DNA from: Chloroflexota bacterium
Lineage (GTDB): Bacteria > Chloroflexota > Anaerolineae > Anaerolineales > Villigracilaceae
Length of the DNA: 10,913 bases
Reading direction: 5' to 3'
Assembly: GCA_026389975.1 (NCBI GenBank)
Contig: JAPLGV010000479.1
Span: 1 to 10,913 of the forward strand
Position numbers and translations under genes: made by a program. Below the pieces are notes generated by a model. The model was not told the origin of the DNA, did no database searches, and was given only the letters and a program-made list of their open reading frames with translations. Position 1 is the first letter of the stretch, and every line of letters begins with the position of its first letter. Positions 1 to 5,914 of this stretch are shown here, one piece after another.

Positions 1-1
1 G

Positions 2-85
2 CGTAAACTAATCGAAGCCCAATCCAATCTACACTTGCCAGAAGTGAAGGCAAGTTTTGATTATCCACTTATTGTTAGTGGATGA
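2..85 (+). CDS. C-terminal fragment of an unidentified protein (possible HicB-like antitoxin)
   Basis: An open frame enters from the left edge and ends at a TGA at 83-85. Its last residues include LPEVKASFDYPLIVSG. Only 27 residues are visible and I recognise no motif. The stop lies 9 nt before the ATG of the HicA toxin on the same strand, which is the tight spacing expected of an antitoxin-toxin pair. The best guess is therefore the end of a HicB-family or other small antitoxin. This rests on position alone; the upstream sequence would settle it. Confidence 0.4.
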   Translation, partial: RKLIEAQSNLHLPEVKASFDYPLIVSG

Positions 86-94
86 TAGGATATT

Positions 95-319
95 ATGGGA
101 CGGCTATCCGGATTCAAATATCGGCAAATTATCAAAAAACTCAAGGCATTTGGCTTTGAGTTTTTTCGTCATGCGGCGGGGAGCCACGAAATCTGGCATA
201 ACCCAACCACCGGAAGGTTTACTACCATTCCTAACCACTCTGGTGATATGCCTGAAGGGACGTTACGTGCCATCTTGAAGCAGGCCGATATTGACTTGCA
301 AGATTTTCTCGACAAATGA
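95..319 (+). CDS. hicA: HicA-family type II toxin (mRNA interferase)
   Basis: This 74-residue protein fits the HicA/YcfA family: small, basic, with a double-stranded-RNA-binding-like fold. Visible family features are an N-terminal helix with a GFEFFR strand (about residues 20-25), the signature G-S-H at 29-31 whose histidine is the catalytic residue in this family, a strand at about 41-46 (RFTTIP), and the C-terminal EGTLRAILKQADI helix (about 54-66). HicA toxins cleave mRNA and are neutralised by a HicB partner, normally encoded next door. Here the partner should be the truncated gene ending 9 nt upstream. The Shine-Dalgarno before the ATG is weak, so coupling to the upstream gene is likely. 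Length is typical for the family. Confidence 0.85.
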   Translation: MGRLSGFKYRQIIKKLKAFGFEFFRHAAGSHEIWHNPTTGRFTTIPNHSGDMPEGTLRAILKQADIDLQDFLDK

Positions 320-335
320 GGCTATGACAGTATAG

Positions 336-434
336 GTGGTTAGTCCCCCGCTATTCGAGAGCATGGAAATTGTGGGGAAGGAGAAAGTATTGGAACGGGT
401 GAAGAAAGCGATTGCGGTTTTGGAGAGGATGTAA
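336..434 (+). pseudogene. Short gene-like remnant, 32 codons
   Basis: A GTG-initiated frame, with an internal ATG at 363, encodes VVSPPLFESM followed by an amphipathic basic helix ending in VKKAIAVLERM. An in-frame TAG lies immediately upstream, so it cannot be longer. It resembles the C-terminal tail of a larger enzyme rather than a free-standing gene, and there is no good ribosome binding site. It lies between hicA and a terminator on the same strand, which is consistent with a decayed gene end. I do not recognise the parent family. It could also be a chance ORF or part of the hicA 3' untranslated region. Confidence 0.25.
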
Positions 435-440
435 AGCACA

Positions 441-477
441 CATCCCGCAGGTTTCATATCTGCGGGATGTTTTTTTT
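441..477 (+). terminator. Rho-independent terminator after hicA
   Basis: A perfect 10-bp stem (CATCCCGCAG at 441-450 with CTGCGGGATG at 460-469) closes a 9-nt loop and is followed at once by eight T residues (470-477). It ends rightward transcription from the hicA region. The T-run overlaps the stop codon of the convergent transporter gene at 476-478, so the two transcription units are packed with no spare sequence. Confidence 0.93.
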
Positions 478-1249
478 AGGCAATGAATGACCGCACCAGG
501 TAAATAATCCCGACCACGAAGCCAATCGTGACCACAACCCAGCGCAAGGTAGCGGGTTTGATCTTGCTGGCGAGTTTGCCCCCCAATACGCCGCCCAGCA
601 AGGCTCCCACAGCCATGATCAGGGCCACGCTCCAGACCACCTCACCTGAAAAGACGAAGAACAGCGCCGCGGCGACGTTGGTGGCAAAGGCGATGCCCTG
701 TTTAAGGGCATTCAAGCGTGTCAGGGAATCGTTCAGCACCAGTCCCAGGACGGCCAGCACGATCACGCTCAAGCCTGCCCCGAAATACCCGCCATAGATG
801 GCTGCCAGGAAAACAGGGAAGAAAGCCCAACCTTCTGACACGGCTTTTGTATTGCCTTGTTCCAGGCGACGGGTCAGCCATGCACGCACAGGGTTCTGGA
901 CGGCCAACAGGGTGGATGCCGCCAGGATAAGATATGGGACTAAATCTGTGAAGAGCTTCTCTCCTGTATTCAGGAGCAGAATGCCTCCAGCCAGCCCTCC
1001 GAGTGCTCCGGCCGGAATGAGGATCCACAGCCGTTTTTTCTGGTCTTTCAGGTCTTTCGACTGGGCCAGAGTCCCGCCTAAATATCCCGGGCAGAGTGCC
1101 ACCGTATTAGTGACATTGGCCGAGACGGCCGGAAGCCCGATTGCCATTAGGACGGGGAAGGTGATCAGCGTCCCTCCGCCCGCCAGGGCGTTGATGAGGC
1201 CGGCCGCAATGGCAGTCAGGGCAGCGAAAATGGTGCCGAGGAGGTTCAT
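476..1249 (-). CDS. TauE/SafE-family (DUF81) membrane transporter
   Basis: This is a 257-residue, strongly hydrophobic protein with about seven to eight predicted membrane helices. It has the internal duplication typical of the TauE/SafE family. The N-terminal half carries ALAGGGTLITFP (about 21-32) and the ANVTNTVA motif (44-51). The C-terminal half carries YGGYFGAG (152-159) and LNALKQ (179-184). Relatives export sulfite, sulfoacetate or other organosulfur anions; the substrate here cannot be told from sequence. Its ATG overlaps the TGA of the upstream dehydrogenase by 4 nt (ATGA), so it is probably translated by coupling. An AAGGAG lies within the upstream gene but about 14 nt from the start. 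Length is normal for the family. Confidence 0.9.
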   Translation of the reverse strand: MNLLGTIFAALTAIAAGLINALAGGGTLITFPVLMAIGLPAVSANVTNTVALCPGYLGGTLAQSKDLKDQKKRLWILIPAGALGGLAGGILLLNTGEKLFTDLVPYLILAASTLLAVQNPVRAWLTRRLEQGNTKAVSEGWAFFPVFLAAIYGGYFGAGLSVIVLAVLGLVLNDSLTRLNALKQGIAFATNVAAALFFVFSGEVVWSVALIMAVGALLGGVLGGKLASKIKPATLRWVVVTIGFVVGIIYLVRSFIA

Positions 1250-2058
1250 TTTTTATCAGTTTTCTCCTTTTTAAGAAACAGGGGAAGCAGAGCGTCTGCT
1301 ATGCCAGGAAAGAGGAATGCGACCATAACCAGAAATTTCCAACTGGGTGGAATAATGACGCGCCAGCGCGGGTGGCGGATGAGATGGGCGATTTGATCAG
1401 CCACGTAAGTGACCGGCATCAACCCCGGTCGGCGCGGCGCGCCGGGCTGTCCTTCGGCGATGGCCTTGAGTTCCGGGGAGATTTCCGTCGGCGTGAATCC
1501 TGGACAAAAAGCCGAAACGTGAATACCGGAGCCGCGCAATTCCCGACGGAGAGCGTCGGAAAAACCGTTGACCCCAAATTTGCTGGCGCTGTAAACGGTT
1601 CCTCCGGGCGTGGCGATCAATCCTGCTATCGAGGCGACGTTGATGATATGCCCCGATTTCTGGCGGAGGAACACAGGCAGAACCACTTGGGCGCACTCAA
1701 TGACGGCGATCAGGTTGATGTGGATCTCGTCGCGGATCTTTTCCGGCTTAAAACGGATCAGTAGTCTGTCATGGCCTAGCCCGGCATTGTTGAGCAGCAC
1801 ATCAATGTGTCCCCACCGGTCGAGCGTGGCCTGTACCATGCGCTGGAGTTCGTCGCGGTTGCGCACATCGGTTTGCACGACGAGGGCTTCCCCGCCAAGA
1901 GCCTCGACTTCGGCAGCGACCTGTTCGAGCCTGTCCAGGCGACGGGCGGCCAGCGTCAGACGCATGCCGTCACGCGCCAAACGCCGTGCAACCGCCGCCC
2001 CGATTCCGCTGGATGCGCCGGTTAAGATGACAACTTTGCCGTTGGTTGGATCTTTCAT
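1246..2058 (-). CDS. Short-chain dehydrogenase/reductase (classical SDR)
   Basis: This 270-residue Rossmann-fold oxidoreductase has all classical SDR signatures. They are the TGASSGIG cofactor loop (residues 13-20), the structural NNAG (90-93), and the catalytic tetrad Asn115, Ser143, Tyr156 and Lys160 (in YSASK). The two arginines at 39-40 after the second strand suggest a preference for NADP(H). The C-terminus departs from the core fold: a hydrophobic stretch (about residues 243-262) followed by a Lys/Glu-rich end, which may be a membrane-associating segment. AGGA lies 7 nt upstream of the ATG. It overlaps the transporter gene by 4 nt, so the two form an operon, and it follows GlnRS by 65 bp. 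The substrate is unknown. Confidence 0.92.
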   Translation of the reverse strand: MKDPTNGKVVILTGASSGIGAAVARRLARDGMRLTLAARRLDRLEQVAAEVEALGGEALVVQTDVRNRDELQRMVQATLDRWGHIDVLLNNAGLGHDRLLIRFKPEKIRDEIHINLIAVIECAQVVLPVFLRQKSGHIINVASIAGLIATPGGTVYSASKFGVNGFSDALRRELRGSGIHVSAFCPGFTPTEISPELKAIAEGQPGAPRRPGLMPVTYVADQIAHLIRHPRWRVIIPPSWKFLVMVAFLFPGIADALLPLFLKKEKTDKK

Positions 2059-2086
2059 GCCAGCATCCTCTTCCTTGCATCAGGCA

Positions 2087-2114
2087 GCAGGTCACGCTTT
2101 TTCGCGTGACCTGC
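2087..2114 (-). terminator. Intergenic stem-loop after the GlnRS gene
   Basis: A perfect 11-bp inverted repeat (2087-2097 with 2104-2114) closes a 6-nt loop that reads GAAAAA on the minus strand. It begins 9 nt after the GlnRS stop codon. There is no U-run after it on the minus strand, so it is not a canonical intrinsic terminator. It may weaken read-through into the dehydrogenase gene, protect the GlnRS 3' end, or mark a processing site. Confidence 0.4.
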
Positions 2115-2123
2115 GTATGGAGA

Positions 2124-3836
2124 CTATTGCTTTTTCTCTATTTTTGCCCAAGTGTCTTTAAGCGTTACCGTGCGGTTGAAGACCAATTTACCGGGAGCAG
2201 AGTCCAGGTCCACGCAGAAATAACCGGTGCGCTCGAACTGGAATTTGTCGCCGGGCTTGGCCTCCGCCAGGGATGGCTCGAGGAAACATTCGTTCAGCGT
2301 TTCGAGTGAGTTGGGATTGATGATGGAATTGATATCATCTCCCACATCCGGGTTTTCGACGGTAAACAGCCGGTCGTAGAGTCGGATTTCGGCTTTCACT
2401 GCATGCTGTGCCGAGACCCAGTGGATGGTGGATTTAACCTTGCGTCCATCGGGGGCGTCACCGCCGCGCGTGGCCGGGTCGTAGGTGCAATGCACCTCGG
2501 TCACCGCACCAGTGGCCAGGTCCCGCGTGACGCCGGTGCATTTGACCAGATAGGCGTAACGCAGTCGGATCTCGTTTCCAGGATACAGTCTGAAATATTT
2601 GGGCGGGGGAGCCTCACGGAAGTCATCCTGTTCGATGTACAACACCTTCGAGAAAGGAACCTTGCGCGCCCCGGCAGTCTCATCTTCTGGATTGTTGATG
2701 GCGCTCATCTCTTCGGCTTGACCATCGGGATAGTTGTCAATGACCAGCTTGAGTGGGTGCAGGACGGCGCTGCGGCGTAGGGAGCGCTTGTTCAGGTCAT
2801 CACGGATGCAGGCTTCCAGCTGGGCCATGTCCACCCAACTATCATTATTTGTCTCGCCGACTTGAGCGATGAAAGTCTGGATGGCTTCAGGGGTCACCCC
2901 GCGCCGGCGCAGGCCGCGCAGGGTGGTGAGACGCGGGTCGTCCCAGCCGCCCACAATGCCCGTCTCGACCAATTTGCGCAGTTTACGCTTGTGCATCATG
3001 GCATAGGTCAGGTTGAGTCGGGAAAACTCGATCTGGCGTGACTTGAACTCCCCCAGTTGCTCCAGGAACCACTCGTAGAGCGGACGGTGAATCATGTATT
3101 CCTGCGAGCAGAGCGAATGCGTGATGCCCTCCATCGAGTCGTTCTGACCGTGCGACCAGTCGTACATCGGGTAAATGCACCACTTATCGCCGGTGCGGTG
3201 GTGTGCAGCATGCATGATGCGATACATGACCGGGTCACGCATGACGAGGTTGGGGTGGGCCATATCAATTTTGGCGCGCAGGACGCGGCTGCTTTCAGGG
3301 AACTCGCCGTTCTTCATGCGTTCCAGCAGATCGAGGTTTTCTGCGACCGGACGATTCCGGTAGGGGGACTCCGTACCGGGTTTTAAGGCCGATTCGGTCT
3401 GACTCCACTTTGTGCCACGCGGCAGAGTGCCGCGGCTGGCGCTCATTTCCTCGGGAGTCTGGTCGTCCACGTAGGCCAGACCTTTTTTGACGAGCCGGAT
3501 GGCCCATTCGTATAGCCGGTCGAAATAATCCGATGCGAATGTCACTTTGACCCACTGGATTCCCAGCCAGCGGGCGTCATCTTCGATGGCTTCCACAAAC
3601 TCGGTCTCTTCCTTGGTCGGGTTGGTGTCGTCGAAGCGCAGGATCAACTCACCGCCGAATTCCTTGGCGGTGTTATAGTCAATCAGGAATGCCTTGACAT
3701 GCCCGATATGCAGGTAGCCGTTCGGCTCGGGTGGGAGGCGGGTGCGTACGTAGTTGAAGCGGCCCGTTTTCAGATCCTCGGCGACCGCTTCAAGGATGAA
3801 GTTGGTTGGCTTGTTGGGGAGGTCAGTTGTGTCCAT
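2124..3836 (-). CDS. glnS: Glutaminyl-tRNA synthetase
   Basis: This 570-residue class I aminoacyl-tRNA synthetase charges tRNA-Gln directly with glutamine. Visible features are LPPEPNGYLHIGH with the HIGH box at residues 43-46, ILRFDDTNP at 65-73, the YDWSHGQNDSMEGITHSLCSQEY segment (about 225-247), and GWDDPRLTTLRGLRRRG (about 297-313). The C-terminal beta-barrel anticodon-binding part contains IHWVSAQHAVKAEIRLYDRLF, which favours GlnRS over GluRS. The KMSKS-equivalent loop reads MHKRK (281-285) where the bacterial GlnRS consensus is MSKRK. The frame stays open to 4115 upstream, but homology begins at the 3836 ATG, where AAAGGA lies 7 nt before the start. It is transcribed divergently from the small membrane protein gene. 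Confidence 0.96.
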   Translation of the reverse strand: MDTTDLPNKPTNFILEAVAEDLKTGRFNYVRTRLPPEPNGYLHIGHVKAFLIDYNTAKEFGGELILRFDDTNPTKEETEFVEAIEDDARWLGIQWVKVTFASDYFDRLYEWAIRLVKKGLAYVDDQTPEEMSASRGTLPRGTKWSQTESALKPGTESPYRNRPVAENLDLLERMKNGEFPESSRVLRAKIDMAHPNLVMRDPVMYRIMHAAHHRTGDKWCIYPMYDWSHGQNDSMEGITHSLCSQEYMIHRPLYEWFLEQLGEFKSRQIEFSRLNLTYAMMHKRKLRKLVETGIVGGWDDPRLTTLRGLRRRGVTPEAIQTFIAQVGETNNDSWVDMAQLEACIRDDLNKRSLRRSAVLHPLKLVIDNYPDGQAEEMSAINNPEDETAGARKVPFSKVLYIEQDDFREAPPPKYFRLYPGNEIRLRYAYLVKCTGVTRDLATGAVTEVHCTYDPATRGGDAPDGRKVKSTIHWVSAQHAVKAEIRLYDRLFTVENPDVGDDINSIINPNSLETLNECFLEPSLAEAKPGDKFQFERTGYFCVDLDSAPGKLVFNRTVTLKDTWAKIEKKQ

Positions 3837-3853
3837 AATCCGGTCCTTTTCGG

Positions 3854-3859
3854 TATAAT
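3854..3859 (+). promoter_or_regulatory. Putative -10 box for the small membrane protein gene
   Basis: A perfect TATAAT on the plus strand lies 61 nt upstream of the proposed TTG start and just inside the glnS leader. The -35 position is poor (GTCCAT at 17 nt). If used, this promoter and that of glnS face each other and their transcripts overlap by some tens of nucleotides. Confidence 0.35.
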
Positions 3860-3885
3860 TCCATATAGAAGCCTGTAAGTGAACT

Positions 3886-3891
3886 ATTATA
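3886..3891 (-). promoter_or_regulatory. Putative -10 box for glnS
   Basis: A perfect TATAAT on the minus strand predicts a start site near 3879 and a 5' leader of about 43 nt carrying the AAAGGA ribosome binding site. No good -35 hexamer lies at 16-18 nt, so this rests on the -10 alone. Confidence 0.45.
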
Positions 3892-3914
3892 ACAAAATGG
3901 AAGGAGAGTACAGA

Positions 3915-4256
3915 TTGAATATGGAGAAACGTGAAAATTTCCTGGGAACATATTTCTGTAAGGATACCGTCCTGCGCCTGACATCTGTGGCGAAGATTCT
4001 TTCCTGGGTGGTGGTGGGAGTTTATGCGCTTGAGTGGCTGGTTCAGGCACTGGCAATGGTCTTGCAAATCGCGCGCGGGTTTTGGACGGGAATGGGATTT
4101 ACGGATGTTGTCCAAAGCATCCTTTACCTGTTCGAGCAGCCTCTGCGCGGGGTAGTCTATTTTGTCGTTTTACAAGGCGTGGCCCAGGCGTTGCTGATGT
4201 TCATGGATATGGAAGACAACACCCGCCGGGGGGCGCGGGATATTGAGCAGAAATAA
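3915..4256 (+). CDS. Small two-helix membrane protein of unknown function
   Basis: This 113-residue protein is not one I recognise. A charged N-terminus (about 20 residues) is followed by a hydrophobic helix SVAKILSWVVVGVYALEWLV, a linker with FWTGMGFTDVV, a second helix near LRGVVYFVVLQGVAQALLMF, and a charged tail MEDNTRRGARDIEQK. The start is chosen from the ribosome binding site: AAGGAG at 3901-3906 is 8 nt from a TTG at 3915, while the ATG at 3921 is 14 nt away and the ATG at 3897 lies before the site. Starting at 3921 would shorten it by two residues. It resembles the small DUF4282-like integral membrane proteins only in general form. It ends at the -35 region of the tyrS leader promoter. 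Confidence 0.7.
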   Translation: MNMEKRENFLGTYFCKDTVLRLTSVAKILSWVVVGVYALEWLVQALAMVLQIARGFWTGMGFTDVVQSILYLFEQPLRGVVYFVVLQGVAQALLMFMDMEDNTRRGARDIEQK

Positions 4257-4285
4257 CTGGCGTCTGAAGAGAAATGCTGTATAAT
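4257..4285 (+). promoter_or_regulatory. Promoter of the tyrS leader
   Basis: A perfect TATAAT (4280-4285), directly preceded by TG, lies 17 nt downstream of a weak -35 (CTGGCG, matching 3 of 6 consensus positions) that abuts the stop codon of the upstream gene. The expected start point is about 4292-4294, within three bases of the leader-peptide ATG at 4295. Confidence 0.6.
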
Positions 4286-4294
4286 TGCAGCGAT

Positions 4295-4339
4295 ATGAAC
4301 GCCGGATTTACTTCCCTTTACTATTATTCCCACCCTTAA
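4295..4339 (+). CDS. Tyrosine-rich leader peptide for tyrS attenuation
   Basis: The 14-residue ORF MNAGFTSLYYYSHP has three consecutive tyrosine codons, TAC TAT TAT, at 4319-4327. It ends in TAA at 4337-4339, 24 nt before an intrinsic terminator and about 215 nt upstream of tyrS. No Shine-Dalgarno precedes the ATG. The -10 box ends 9 nt before it, so the mRNA would begin at or next to the start codon (leaderless). By analogy with pheM, trpL and hisL leader peptides, ribosome stalling at the Tyr codons when charged tRNA-Tyr is scarce would alter folding of the downstream RNA. The reading frame and codon run are directly visible; the regulatory role is inference. Confidence 0.75.
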   Translation: MNAGFTSLYYYSHP

Positions 4340-4388
4340 ACGCCGTTGCAGGTGGGAAGGATGCGCCTGCTGCGGCAGGCGCTTTTTT
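4327..4388 (+). promoter_or_regulatory. Transcription attenuator of tyrS (mutually exclusive hairpins)
   Basis: Three competing pairings are visible. Pause/protector: TTCCCACC (4327-4334, overlapping the last Tyr codon) with GGTGGGAA (4351-4358), 8 bp perfect. Antiterminator: 4342-4352 with 4366-4376, ten of eleven positions paired including one G-U. Terminator: 4363-4370 with 4375-4382. A ribosome stalled at the Tyr codons would cover 4327-4334 and free 4342-4352 to form the antiterminator. A ribosome reaching the stop codon would mask 4342-4352 and favour termination. With no translation, the first hairpin also favours termination. Confidence 0.75.
4363..4388 (+). terminator. Intrinsic terminator in the tyrS leader
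   Basis: GCGCCTGC (4363-4370) pairs perfectly with GCAGGCGC (4375-4382) around a TGCG loop and is followed by six T residues (4383-4388). It lies between the leader peptide and tyrS on the same strand, so termination here would prevent tyrS expression from the leader promoter. Confidence 0.9.
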
Positions 4389-4431
4389 GTTGGTGAGATA
4401 CACAAGCCAAAAACGCCATGAATAGGTGGTA

Positions 4432-4447
4432 GATTACCCTCGTAATC
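4432..4447 (+). other. Small palindrome in the tyrS leader
   Basis: GATTAC (4432-4437) pairs with GTAATC (4442-4447) around CCTC. It lies between the attenuator terminator and the larger hairpin at 4481. It may be part of the folded leader or a protein-binding site; nothing more is visible. Confidence 0.35.
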
Positions 4448-4480
4448 GCTCTGATGGCTGTTTTGTTATGATCTGTCACA

Positions 4481-4516
4481 GGGAATTCCAATCATGCATA
4501 ATATGATTGCATTCCC
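4481..4516 (+). other. Second stem-loop or operator-like palindrome upstream of tyrS
   Basis: GGGAAT (4481-4486) with ATTCCC (4511-4516), and CAATCAT (4489-4495) with ATGATTG (4503-4509), form a 13-bp stem broken by a small internal loop, with a 7-nt A/T-rich loop. It ends 38 nt before the tyrS ATG and has no T-run, so it is not a terminator. It could be an RNA structure in the leader or a dyad recognised by a regulator. Confidence 0.5.
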
Positions 4517-4554
4517 CCCATGATAGTGTAATGCTGTACGAATGGAGATATTTT

Positions 4555-5766
4555 ATGAACATTGAAGAACAAGTCGCTCTTCTGATGCAGGGCACCGAAT
4601 ACGGCGACGAAGAACTGAAAACGAACATGGCCAATGAACTGCGCCAGCGACTTATCGAAGCTGAGAGAGAACATCGTCCACTGCGCGTCTATTGCGGCTT
4701 CGACCCGCGTACTTCGGACCTGCATCTCGGTCACACCGTTCCGATGCGCAAACTGCGCCAGTTCCAGGAACTCGGCCACGAGGTCACGTTTGTGGTCGGC
4801 TCGTTCACTTCGCTGATTGGCGACCCGTCCGACAAGGATAAGCTCCGCCCGCGCCTGACCCAGCTGGAAGTCGAATTTAACGCCCATACGTACGCTGAAC
4901 AGGCTTACAAAATCCTCGACCGCGACAAGACCAAAATCCGCTTCAACTCCGAGTGGCTGTCTGAGTTGACTTTTGTCGAGTTGATCGAACTGGCCTCCAA
5001 TTTCACCATTCAGCAGTTCGTCACCCGCGAGAACTTCCGCAAACGCTGGAATAACGGCGACCCGATCTACCTCCACGAGACATTTTACGCCATCATGCAG
5101 GGCTACGATGCCCATGCCTTGCAGACTGATGTTCAGGTGGGCGGTACCGACCAGCTTTTCAACATCGTCACCGCGGCTCGCAAGATCATGACTTCTCTGG
5201 GCGATAAGCCCAATATTGCCATCATCCTGGGCATTTTGCCCGGTACCGACGGCGAAGTCAAGATGAGCAAGTCGCTGGGCAACCATATCCCGCTGCTTTC
5301 GACGCCGGAAGATATGTACGGAAAGGTGATGTCTGTGCCTGACAAGGCCATGGGATCGTTCATGCGTCTCGTCACGCGCTGGACCCCCGACCGGATTGCC
5401 GAATTCGAAGCCGGTCTCAATTCTGGGACGCTGCACCCGCGCGATGCCAAGATGTCGCTGGCGCGTGAGATCGTGACCATCTTCCACGACGAGGCCGTCG
5501 CCCTGGCTGCCGAGGGAGCCTTCAAGAAAGTCTTTCAGCAAAGGGACGTACCTGACAATATGCCCGAGTTTGCCCTCCAGCCTGGTCAGACCGTGCTGGA
5601 CGTGCTGGTGGCGGCCGGTCTGGTGGCGAGTAAATCCGAAGGACGGCGCATGAAAGAGCAAAAAGGTGTTAAGTTGGATGGAAAAATACTGGAGAAGTTC
5701 GACGCCACTTTCCCGCATCCGGGTGTGCTGCAAGTGGGCAAGCGACGGTTTGTAAGAGTGAAATGA
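4555..5766 (+). CDS. tyrS: Tyrosyl-tRNA synthetase
   Basis: This 403-residue class I synthetase attaches tyrosine to tRNA-Tyr. Visible features are CGFDPRTSDLHLGH with the HIGH-type box HLGH at 57-60, the tyrosine-site region MQGYDAHAL and VGGTDQLFN, KMSKS exactly at 236-240, and a C-terminal S4 RNA-binding domain (about 346-403) that recognises tRNA. The layout fits the TyrZ-like bacterial subclass of about 400 residues. The start at 4555 is set by GGAG at 4544-4547, 7 nt upstream; the ATG at 4507 lies inside a hairpin and has no ribosome binding site. The gene stands alone behind an attenuator-bearing leader and converges on rimM. Confidence 0.96.
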   Translation: MNIEEQVALLMQGTEYGDEELKTNMANELRQRLIEAEREHRPLRVYCGFDPRTSDLHLGHTVPMRKLRQFQELGHEVTFVVGSFTSLIGDPSDKDKLRPRLTQLEVEFNAHTYAEQAYKILDRDKTKIRFNSEWLSELTFVELIELASNFTIQQFVTRENFRKRWNNGDPIYLHETFYAIMQGYDAHALQTDVQVGGTDQLFNIVTAARKIMTSLGDKPNIAIILGILPGTDGEVKMSKSLGNHIPLLSTPEDMYGKVMSVPDKAMGSFMRLVTRWTPDRIAEFEAGLNSGTLHPRDAKMSLAREIVTIFHDEAVALAAEGAFKKVFQQRDVPDNMPEFALQPGQTVLDVLVAAGLVASKSEGRRMKEQKGVKLDGKILEKFDATFPHPGVLQVGKRRFVRVK

Positions 5767-5784
5767 CGGGAACACCGGGTTTCT

Positions 5785-5868
5785 TTTTACTGCTTCTTGC
5801 ATAAAGCCATGAATTTTCCTGTATCGAAAAGCTCGAAAATAACGGGATTTTACTGCTTCTTGCATAAA
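5785..5868. repeat. 21-bp direct repeat pair downstream of tyrS
   Basis: An identical 21-bp sequence containing TACTGCTTCTTGCATAAA occurs at 5785-5805 and 5848-5868, 63 bp apart start to start. A similar CGGG-T-rich stretch precedes each copy. The 42 bp between the copies is unique. Two copies with no further periodicity do not make a CRISPR. It may be a remnant of a mobile element or a local duplication. Confidence 0.85.
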
Positions 5869-5914
5869 TACGTTAACTTTGAACGATCAAAATACAAGCA
5901 ATTACAGCAATTTG

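Noticed and set aside
57..278. A 73-codon plus-strand frame overlapping hicA
   Set aside because: It is an out-of-frame overlap of the recognisable HicA toxin and has no motif of its own.
3837..4115. An N-terminal extension of GlnRS to an ATG at 4115
   Set aside because: The extra 93 residues have no family similarity, overlap the opposite-strand membrane gene, and the 3836 ATG has a proper AAAGGA ribosome binding site.
4389..4554. A T-box riboswitch controlling tyrS
   Set aside because: I found no T-box-like conserved core, specifier loop or antiterminator bulge. The leader-peptide ORF with Tyr codons explains the leader better.
4507..4554. Start of tyrS at the ATG at 4507
   Set aside because: It falls inside a hairpin and has no ribosome binding site, while GGAG is 7 nt before the ATG at 4555.
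4492..5865. A long 457-codon open frame on the minus strand
   Set aside because: It lies antisense to tyrS, whose protein is unmistakable. The composition (His, Gln, Arg rich) is typical of a shadow frame in GC-biased codons.
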